From assembly GCA_003661265.1 (NCBI GenBank), contig QMVU01000027.1, positions 1 to 8,862 of the forward strand: a stretch of DNA of 8,862 nucleotides, written 5' to 3'. Below, in pieces: positions 1-4,967 of this stretch. This stretch comes from Thermoproteota archaeon (GTDB lineage Archaea > Korarchaeota > Korarchaeia > Korarchaeales > Korarchaeaceae). Made by a program: the position numbers and the translations under genes. A model generated the notes under the pieces. That model was not told where the DNA came from. It did not search any database and worked only from the letters and a program-made list of their open reading frames with translations. The number at the start of each line of letters is the position of its first letter. Within the stretch, counting starts at the first letter, position 1.

Positions 1-257
1 AAAATGAGTAAACCCCTCCTTTTGACCCTATCAGCAATGAGGCCACTCGGTATTATTAGTAGGGTCATGGAAAGGCCCTGTATGAGGGAATACGTTCCGA
101 TCTCGAGCCCCCGATAACCAGCGCTCTTCAGGTAGAGTTGCCAGATGACAGCGTAAATTCCGAATGCCATGGTCCACATTCCTGAGCTTGCCAATAGCAG
201 CTTAGCATCCCTTCCAACGGAGTAGTATTCTGAGAGGAATTTCCTGAGACCCTTCAT
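1..257 (-). CDS. Major facilitator superfamily (MFS) transporter, N-terminal part only
   Basis: Seen: 85 N-terminal residues on the minus strand; the rest lies beyond the left edge. After a short charged cytoplasmic start (MKGLRKFLSEYYSVGRDAK), hydrophobic segments at about residues 20-42 and 54-76 look like TM1 and TM2. Right after TM2 comes GLIADRVKRRG (72-82), which matches the MFS loop 2-3 signature (G-x-L-a-D-r-x-G-r-k), with Asp76 as the key acidic residue. The protein should therefore be an inner-membrane secondary transporter; substrate and direction cannot be told from this part. I chose ATG at 257 because a TATA-like ATTAAATT lies about 32 bases upstream. An in-frame TTG at 287 would overlap that box and is less likely. 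It is divergent from the acetyltransferase gene at 415. The family call is fairly secure, the substrate unknown. Confidence 0.72.
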   Translation of the reverse strand, partial: MKGLRKFLSEYYSVGRDAKLLLASSGMWTMAFGIYAVIWQLYLKSAGYRGLEIGTYSLIQGLSMTLLIIPSGLIADRVKRRGLLI

Positions 258-285
258 GAGGACCGATTGTTCAGTGAAACCCCTC

Positions 286-293
286 AATTTAAT
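286..293 (-). promoter_or_regulatory. TATA-like box for the MFS gene
   Basis: ATTAAATT on the minus strand is centred about 32 bases before the ATG at 257. This spacing predicts a very short or absent leader, and no Shine-Dalgarno is seen before the ATG. Assigned from position and composition only. Confidence 0.4.
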
Positions 294-381
294 CCCAACT
301 CACAAAGTTTCATCACAATATGAGTCCCCGCTGGGTAGGTCAAAGTAACTGTATTGCCCTAAGAGAGCAGAAAATTTGCAT

Positions 382-390
382 AAACTTAAT
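382..390 (+). promoter_or_regulatory. TATA-like box for the GNAT gene at 415
   Basis: The A/T-rich stretch AAACTTAAT is centred about 29 bases before ATG 415, the spacing expected for leaderless archaeal transcription. It argues against an earlier in-frame TTG start at 376, which would lie upstream of the box. The roughly 90 bases between this element and the divergent MFS box hold no clear operator or repeat that I can see. Confidence 0.45.
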
Positions 391-414
391 TTTTGGATCC
401 TAATCCTTCTCCAT

Positions 415-1254
415 ATGGTCATCATCAGAGAGGCCAGACGCTCTGATAGGAGGGAAGTGGCCGAATTCACATCGCGGACGTGGAAGTGGGGAGACTACAT
501 TATGTCCGTTTGGGACCAGTGGATAAGCGATGAAAAGGGAAAGCTTCTCGTTGCTGAGGAGGGCGGAAAGGTCATTGGGCTCATGCGCCTCGCAATTAGG
601 CCAGAAGGAGAGGCTTATCTAGCAGGAGCTAGGGTTCATCCCGACTTCAGGAGGAGGGGAGTGGCAACTGCCCTCACCAAGAAATGCATAGAATACGCTA
701 GATCTATGGGGGCGAAATTCGTCAGCTTGGCTACGAGCTCTAAGAACCTCCCTGCGATTTCGCTGGTGGAAAAGCTTGGCTTCACGCTGGCTCAAGAAAT
801 GATTAAGGTAGATGCTTGGCCGAAGAAATCTGCAGAGCCAAGTGGAGTAAGGATTATGAGGGCTGAAGAGGCCAGGGAAGCGATAAAATGGGTTAAGAGT
901 AGGATGAAGTGCAGGCCAGTTAAGTTCAGGTTCTTCGAGTGGTCAACTTTGAGGTTAGAGGACTTAGTGAAGTATTCGGAGGAGGGATTCGCAGCAGTTC
1001 ACGGGAGGATTGATGGGATAGCCCTTTACCAGCTGTACAGCACTCAGAACATGTACCTAATGGTGGACTTCCTCATCGGGGACGAGGGAGCTTCTAAGGA
1101 ATTGGGCCTGTTTCTTAGAAAGGAAGCAAGCTTTTTCAACTGTAAAGGGGTTTGGGGCTACGTGACCTCGGATAAAGGGCTGATTTCAGGCCTTAAGAAG
1201 GCCGGATTTAGGATAAAGAAGGAGGGAATGAGAATTTACGAGATGAAGCTCTAA
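415..1254 (+). CDS. GNAT-family N-acetyltransferase with extra C-terminal domain
   Basis: This 279-residue protein starts like a classic GNAT (VIIREARRSDRREV). Residues 1 to about 135 carry the fold: a beta strand GKVIGLMRLAI (51-61), then VHPDFRRRGVATAL (74-87), whose R-R-R-G-V-A is the acetyl-CoA pyrophosphate-binding loop, and LVEKLGFT (118-125) near the end of the domain. Acetyl-CoA transfer to an amine is therefore the likely chemistry; the acceptor is unknown. Residues 144-279 form a second part. It opens GVRIMRAEEA, like the start of another GNAT, and ends LKKAGFRIKKEGMRIYEMKL, like a GNAT end, but lacks an R/Q-x-x-G-x-G/A loop, so it may be a degenerate second GNAT domain. ATG 415 is preferred to TTG 376 because of the TATA position and because residues before it are hydrophobic and atypical. 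It converges with herA, 34 bases from stop to stop. Confidence 0.82.
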   Translation: MVIIREARRSDRREVAEFTSRTWKWGDYIMSVWDQWISDEKGKLLVAEEGGKVIGLMRLAIRPEGEAYLAGARVHPDFRRRGVATALTKKCIEYARSMGAKFVSLATSSKNLPAISLVEKLGFTLAQEMIKVDAWPKKSAEPSGVRIMRAEEAREAIKWVKSRMKCRPVKFRFFEWSTLRLEDLVKYSEEGFAAVHGRIDGIALYQLYSTQNMYLMVDFLIGDEGASKELGLFLRKEASFFNCKGVWGYVTSDKGLISGLKKAGFRIKKEGMRIYEMKL

Positions 1255-1288
1255 CATCAGCGAATTGGAAGCTCCCTGATATTTGAGT

Positions 1289-2773
1289 TTAGCTCGACAT
1301 TTCTCTAAGAAGCTGAGAGGCTGTTTTCGTAGCCTTTCTCGGGTACTCCCACAGATCTGTCTCACAGAACACGGGAAACCAGAAAGGAGATGCCGCACCT
1401 AGTAGGAAGCCGACGTGAGTTTCGAGGTTTGGCAGGATCTCCCTAAGCCTCCACAACGAGTAGCCGGTGACCCCGCTAACCTGATCATGATCGGCACTGC
1501 TCATCAACCTGAAGCATATGTGGGTGTTACACTGGGCCAAAACAGCCTTGGCTACGTAAGCTGGTCTCTGGGTCATTATTATGAACCCTACGTTGTACCC
1601 CCCGAGCTGGGATACGCCCATCGAGAGGGCCGTGAGCGAGCCGTTTTCCCAAGGATTACCGTACGTCGGCATTCCCCTTTCTGGAGCGAAGAATTGGGCT
1701 TCCTCTATTACATTTATGCACGTAAACTCCTCCCCTCTCGTTGAAACAGCTCTAGTGAATAGCTTGCCCAAGATGTGTGAGAAGGCTATCTGCTGCCTTC
1801 CTATGTCGGCATCTATGCTAAAATCGATTATCACGACGGGATTATCCTTTATGAGCTGAAATATGTCTTCGCTCTCCGTCCTCCTTTTGGATAGGAGTTC
1901 CAGCTCCCTCTTAGCCTTCGGAGACCTCAACACATATTCTACCCTTCCCTTTACATCTGACCTCATTTTTATGGCCTCAAGCTCCTCAAGAATGGCCTCT
2001 GGAGTGACCTCATCTCCCCTCTCCATTATGACCTCTATGGCCGTCCTCACATCCCTGAAGGCGGATGACTTCGGATCTAACCCTAGTCTAAGGGCAACTT
2101 CCTCCGGACTAACAGCTCCGGAGAGGAAGGAATCATATCCCAGCCTCACGCCATAACCAGCATCAATGAGGGGGGAGTACTCCCCGTATCTATCGTATAT
2201 CACGAACCTTGCTGGGGGATCGTTGTCGACCGCTGACTTTATAAGCCTGAGGACGAAGCTCGTTTTTCCGCTTCTAGTTTGACCGTAAACTCCCAAATGA
2301 CCCTTTGTAATCCAATCTAAGCTTAACGAAATTGGGAGGTTGGAGAAAGGATCCTTTCCCACGTAGATCTGAATTCCCTCTTGGGCTTGGAGGAAAGGTT
2401 TTATCCACTCCTCGATACACTTGTATACCCTAGAGTTAGGCGCTATAGGGAAATCTGGAGGCCTAAATTTACCATCCTTTATGTATCCAAGGACTTCTGC
2501 TTTCATTAGAGCAACTTCCTGCTCTTTGCCTATCTCAAAGCCGCTCTTAGCTATTACGGCCCCTATCCCCTTTGGGCTCACGGTTGGATTCTGAACAGAG
2601 CCCGTTATAACCCTACAAAGACAGAAAGTATCTTCAAGAGGATGTTTTACGAGGCAATACTCCTTAGCCCTGATCTCCTTGTTTTCATTTAAGGCGAATG
2701 TGAATTCATCCACTTGAGAGGGGCTTACAACCCTTCCTACGACTTCTAAATCGCTATAGTTCAAACTCCTCAC
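1289..2773 (-). CDS. herA: HerA, hexameric DNA translocase/helicase ATPase
   Basis: Seen: 494 residues, normal for archaeal HerA. The N-terminal ~130 residues resemble the HAS-barrel beta domain (DLEVVGRVVSPSQ, 9-20). The RecA-like core has Walker A GQTRSGKT (164-171), VIYDRYGEYS (191-200, the HerA D-x-x-G-E-Y block), a strand VVIIDFSID (313-321), a Walker B-type INVIEEAQFFAPE (353-365) with the catalytic glutamates, and TQRPA (401-405) followed by LAQCNTHICFRL. Family knowledge: HerA forms a hexameric ring that translocates on DNA and works with NurA to resect double-strand break ends for homologous recombination, usually with Mre11-Rad50. Its start overlaps the 3' end of nurA by 20 bases, so the two are co-transcribed and probably translationally coupled. 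The start is GTG 2773 or, perhaps better, TTG 2764, which has GGTGA five bases upstream. Odd: the usual E-G-R-K-F-G block before TQRP reads GVSQLGGYNVG. Confidence 0.93.
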   Translation of the reverse strand: MRSLNYSDLEVVGRVVSPSQVDEFTFALNENKEIRAKEYCLVKHPLEDTFCLCRVITGSVQNPTVSPKGIGAVIAKSGFEIGKEQEVALMKAEVLGYIKDGKFRPPDFPIAPNSRVYKCIEEWIKPFLQAQEGIQIYVGKDPFSNLPISLSLDWITKGHLGVYGQTRSGKTSFVLRLIKSAVDNDPPARFVIYDRYGEYSPLIDAGYGVRLGYDSFLSGAVSPEEVALRLGLDPKSSAFRDVRTAIEVIMERGDEVTPEAILEELEAIKMRSDVKGRVEYVLRSPKAKRELELLSKRRTESEDIFQLIKDNPVVIIDFSIDADIGRQQIAFSHILGKLFTRAVSTRGEEFTCINVIEEAQFFAPERGMPTYGNPWENGSLTALSMGVSQLGGYNVGFIIMTQRPAYVAKAVLAQCNTHICFRLMSSADHDQVSGVTGYSLWRLREILPNLETHVGFLLGAASPFWFPVFCETDLWEYPRKATKTASQLLREMSS

Positions 2774-3881
2774 CCCTAACCGGTCTCATGGCTCCAACAA
2801 GCTCGGGATTTTCCTTTATTAGCCTTGCAAGCATTTCCCCATAGATTATCTTCAAGAGGTCGGATCCAACGCCAGCTAGCTCATCAGCCTTTATTATGTG
2901 GACAGGTATCCCGTCCACAGGATCTGCTTTGGAAGTTTCTAGGACAATGCTGGCTATCTCCAGAGGATCCACCCAGTAGGGGATTTCCAGCCTTATAGGT
3001 CCTCTAGCTGCTGTAGTCTTAAGATAGGCCACCCTTATGAAGCCCTCTGTCGTTGGATCCTCTATCGAGAGGTCGGAAAGCTCCCTATACCTCGAAGCAT
3101 AGTGAAGGAGGGCTGGATGTCCTACTCCTGCCTTTGGCGCTCCCCAAAGCCTCTTAGGGGGAATTGGGCCTACCATATCCCCTGTCTTCATGAGGCGATC
3201 CAGGATAGCGGCATCCCTTTTCGACGGCATGATCAGCTGGGCAGCAGGCCTCTTCACAACACCAACTAGAGCTATCCCCCTCTTATAGCACTCGTCTAGG
3301 AGATAAAGTAAGGCATCTATGCACGCATTTCTGTCCTCAACATAATTTGTTCCCCTATCAAGGTCTATCTCTCCCTCCTCCTTCCCTTCGCTCAGATAAG
3401 GAGGTCTGATCAACAGATTTCCATCCAGCAGGAGGACATCTGGCTCCCTTTTCTCGACGACGGAGAGTGCAACTTGGTAAACCAGACGTTGTTCAATGAG
3501 GGAGATCCAAGTTGGTCCTCTAAAGGAGAGAAGCCTGAAGACATGTCCATCGCACAGAGGAGAAGGATCCACAACTCTGTAAACTTTCCCTGTGTAGGCA
3601 ACCGCAGTTGCAACCCCGAAGTAAAATCCCTCAAGTTCCTTTCCATTGTGACCTCCGTCGACGGCGCTAATGGTGAGGTCAGGGTCCACCTCTCCCATGA
3701 CTCTGGTGAAGGAAAGTTGCTCTAGCTTCGAAACTGACTCTGCGTCGTCTACTTCTAGGAGAGGGATAGATGAAAGTTGTTTTAAGAGCTTCTCGAAGAG
3801 CTTTGGAAAGGGTTGGCTTGAAACCTTTCGCCTCTCGAAAACCCCTGGCAGCTCGGAAATAAGTCCCTCTTCCTCGTTCAT
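2754..3881 (-). CDS. nurA: NurA, 5'-3' nuclease partner of HerA
   Basis: The protein has 375 residues, within the range of archaeal NurA. Key blocks are in the expected order: TISAVDGGHNG (70-80) with metal-binding Asp75, DVLLLDGNLL (148-157) with Asp153 (the family usually reads L-D-G-S-L), LEIPYWVDP (298-306) with Tyr302, and GIPVHIIKADELAGV (324-338) with His328. These are the Asp, Asp, Tyr and His positions of the RNase H-like NurA nuclease core. The family makes a toroidal dimer on the HerA hexamer and degrades DNA ends with Mn2+, feeding RadA-dependent recombination. ATG 3881 has TTATAAAA centred about 29 bases upstream, which indicates a leaderless first gene of a nurA-herA transcript. 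Its last codons overlap the herA start. No mre11 or rad50 is nearby. The family call is firm; nuclease activity is inferred from the retained residues. Confidence 0.9.
   Translation of the reverse strand: MNEEEGLISELPGVFERRKVSSQPFPKLFEKLLKQLSSIPLLEVDDAESVSKLEQLSFTRVMGEVDPDLTISAVDGGHNGKELEGFYFGVATAVAYTGKVYRVVDPSPLCDGHVFRLLSFRGPTWISLIEQRLVYQVALSVVEKREPDVLLLDGNLLIRPPYLSEGKEEGEIDLDRGTNYVEDRNACIDALLYLLDECYKRGIALVGVVKRPAAQLIMPSKRDAAILDRLMKTGDMVGPIPPKRLWGAPKAGVGHPALLHYASRYRELSDLSIEDPTTEGFIRVAYLKTTAARGPIRLEIPYWVDPLEIASIVLETSKADPVDGIPVHIIKADELAGVGSDLLKIIYGEMLARLIKENPELVGAMRPVRGEEFEL
2770..2775 (-). promoter_or_regulatory. Candidate Shine-Dalgarno for herA, inside the nurA 3' end
   Basis: GGGTGA on the minus strand matches the archaeal anti-Shine-Dalgarno core (GGTGA) and lies five bases before TTG 2764. 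It overlaps the alternative GTG start at 2773. This is the one plausible ribosome site seen in the window and would fit an internal operon gene that cannot be leaderless. Confidence 0.4.
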
Positions 3882-3905
3882 TTAAGAGACTAGAGGCATA
3901 AAGCC

Positions 3906-3915
3906 CTTATAAAAA
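3906..3915 (-). promoter_or_regulatory. TATA box of the nurA-herA operon
   Basis: TTTTTATAAG on the minus strand is centred about 29 bases before ATG 3881 and is one of the best TATA matches in the window. Its T-run also lies about 160 bases downstream of the cofE stop on the same strand, so it may double as a termination tract for cofE (inference). Confidence 0.6.
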
Positions 3916-4017
3916 CATCTGCGCTTCTTAAAAGTGAACGCAAAAGCTCCTCTTCCTTCGGTAATCAAGACAAATTAGGACCCTTTAAACCACTTTTATT
4001 CTGCTCTGGTTGATCCA

Positions 4018-4083
4018 CTAAAGCTCTACCCCTTGGAAATTGCGCAAGCAATTGATGACCTCTTTCGTCTCTAACCTAGCCAT
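4018..4083 (-). CDS. Possible 21-codon micro-ORF overlapping the cofE stop
   Basis: An ATG at 4083 overlaps the last codons of cofE (AATGGCTAG, shifted by one base) and reads 21 codons to TAG at 4018, giving MARLETKEVINCLRNFQGVE plus Leu. The overlapping start would allow reinitiation by ribosomes ending cofE. The peptide has a mixed, protein-like composition but no recognised family, and an ORF this short easily arises by chance. It contains the inverted repeat at 4038-4053. No function can be assigned; listed as a candidate only. Confidence 0.2.
   Translation of the reverse strand: MARLETKEVINCLRNFQGVEL
4038..4053. repeat. Perfect 6-bp inverted repeat, hairpin-forming
   Basis: AATTGC-GCAA-GCAATT forms a six-pair stem with a four-base loop. 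Read on the plus strand the loop is GCAA, a stable GNRA-type tetraloop; on the minus (cofE) strand it is TTGC. No T-run follows on the minus strand, so it is not a convincing terminator. It might be RNA structure, a small palindromic protein site or chance. Confidence 0.35.
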
Positions 4084-4876
4084 TAGACTTGGGTGTTAAC
4101 TTGATCCCCTCGAAGATATCCCTATATCCCAGCTCTATCAAGCTAAGTTGTCTTGCTGAGGCTTCCTCGTCGGGCTCAAAGCTATATCCACGAATTATGG
4201 CTACAGGAATTTTTTCCGTCGTCTGACCTATCACGAGTTCGGCAGCTCCAGCGATCTCATCAGCTACAGCTTGCATTTTGAACCTCAACCTATAACCGTA
4301 AGCGTCCACCTTCCTTTTGTAATCCTTAACCGGCTTCATTCCGGAGACGCCTATTGCCATGTCTATCTGGGCATATCTGTGGGGTCTGCTGTAAGTATCG
4401 CTTATTATGACGGCGAGCTTTTTGCCCGTAAGTTTCTCTAAGGCTTCTCTGAGCTTTCTTGCCTCTCTATCCGGATCTCTTGGAAGAGCAGCGCATACCC
4501 TTGGATCCCCGCAAACGTTGGATCTGTCGATGCCTGCATTCAGACAAATGTGACCGAAACGCGTCTCCGTTATTATGTATGGGGGCCTTATCTTGACTAT
4601 CCTCCTAGCCTCCCTTAGTATAAGCTCAACGAATTCAGGCATCTTCCTCGTCCTCTTCGCGATTTCTCTGGCCCTGTCCGATGGTTCAATCTTGTTAAGG
4701 TCAAACACGAGTCCAAGGGATTTGCTGACGATCTTGTGGGTTATCACGATGATGTCCCCATCTTCTATGCCAACACCCTCTCTCCTAGCTGCTTCAACTA
4801 TGATCTTAGCCAAATCATCTCCAGCCTTGATGTCTGGAATTGTCTCGAGTCCTATTATTTGAACTTCCTTTGCCAT
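4076..4876 (-). CDS. cofE: CofE-like coenzyme F420-0:L-glutamate gamma-ligase
   Basis: The 266-residue protein is close to the usual ~250 for archaeal CofE. Family blocks are in order: GLETIPDIKAGDDLAKIIVE (9-28), VITHKIVSKSLG (44-55), TETRFGHICLNAGIDRSN (103-120), VIISDTYSRPHR (156-167), IDMAIGVSGMKPVKDYKRK (171-189) and AVADEIAGAAELVIGQT (203-219). CofE is a cytosolic GTP-dependent enzyme that adds gamma-linked glutamates to F420-0, finishing the deazaflavin cofactor. Departures from the family as I know it: K-S-L-G where K-A-E-G is usual, and D-T-Y-S-R-P-H-R where D-T-F-G-R-P-W-R is usual. The enzyme may therefore be divergent or use another acceptor. ATG 4876 has TAAAAATAT centred 29 bases upstream. 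It is monocistronic or followed only by a micro-ORF. No other F420 gene is present here, so pathway membership is inferred from homology. Confidence 0.85.
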   Translation of the reverse strand: MAKEVQIIGLETIPDIKAGDDLAKIIVEAARREGVGIEDGDIIVITHKIVSKSLGLVFDLNKIEPSDRAREIAKRTRKMPEFVELILREARRIVKIRPPYIITETRFGHICLNAGIDRSNVCGDPRVCAALPRDPDREARKLREALEKLTGKKLAVIISDTYSRPHRYAQIDMAIGVSGMKPVKDYKRKVDAYGYRLRFKMQAVADEIAGAAELVIGQTTEKIPVAIIRGYSFEPDEEASARQLSLIELGYRDIFEGIKLTPKSNG

Positions 4877-4900
4877 CCTTCCTTGCCCCTCAATAGAATC

Positions 4901-4909
4901 TAAAAATAT
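4901..4909 (-). promoter_or_regulatory. TATA box for cofE
   Basis: ATATTTTTA on the minus strand is centred 29 bases before ATG 4876. It directly follows the hairpin described at 4901-4925 and is part of the same T-run. Confidence 0.55.
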
Positions 4910-4925
4910 GAGCTATCTTTGCTCA
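4901..4925 (-). terminator. Hairpin plus T-tract downstream of the M28 peptidase gene
   Basis: On the minus strand TGAGC-AAAGATA-GCTCA makes a five-pair stem with a seven-base loop, followed at once by TATTTTTA. It begins 43 bases after the stop of the M28 peptidase gene (4968). Archaeal termination relies mainly on T-runs, and the hairpin may be incidental. The T-run coincides with the cofE TATA box. Confidence 0.45.
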
Positions 4926-4967
4926 TCCTCGCTTCATAACAGACAGTTGATGACCGCCAAGATGACC

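Noticed and set aside
1415..1744. 109-codon plus-strand open frame opposite herA
   Set aside because: It is fully antisense to conserved HerA core motifs (including the acidic Walker B-type block and TQRPA), its product looks like no protein family, and no promoter is seen.
2345..3060. Several GGATCC (BamHI-type) sites
   Set aside because: They arise from Gly-Ser/Asp-Pro codons and general GATC content; spacing is irregular and within genes, so there is no sign of an uptake or recombination signal.
3474..3885. Plus-strand open frames opposite the nurA 5' half
   Set aside because: They are antisense to conserved NurA residues, and their Ser-rich composition comes from the complement of Glu/Lys-rich coding sequence.
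4045..4060. TTGATGACC shared with 4947-4955, considered as C-box of C/D guide RNAs
   Set aside because: The first base of the C box does not fit in the first copy, no paired CUGA D box at suitable distance is seen, and a nine-base repeat is easily chance.
3882..4075. Possible tRNA or other stable RNA in the 194-base gap
   Set aside because: No T-arm (TTCRA), acceptor pairing or anticodon arm could be built on either strand.
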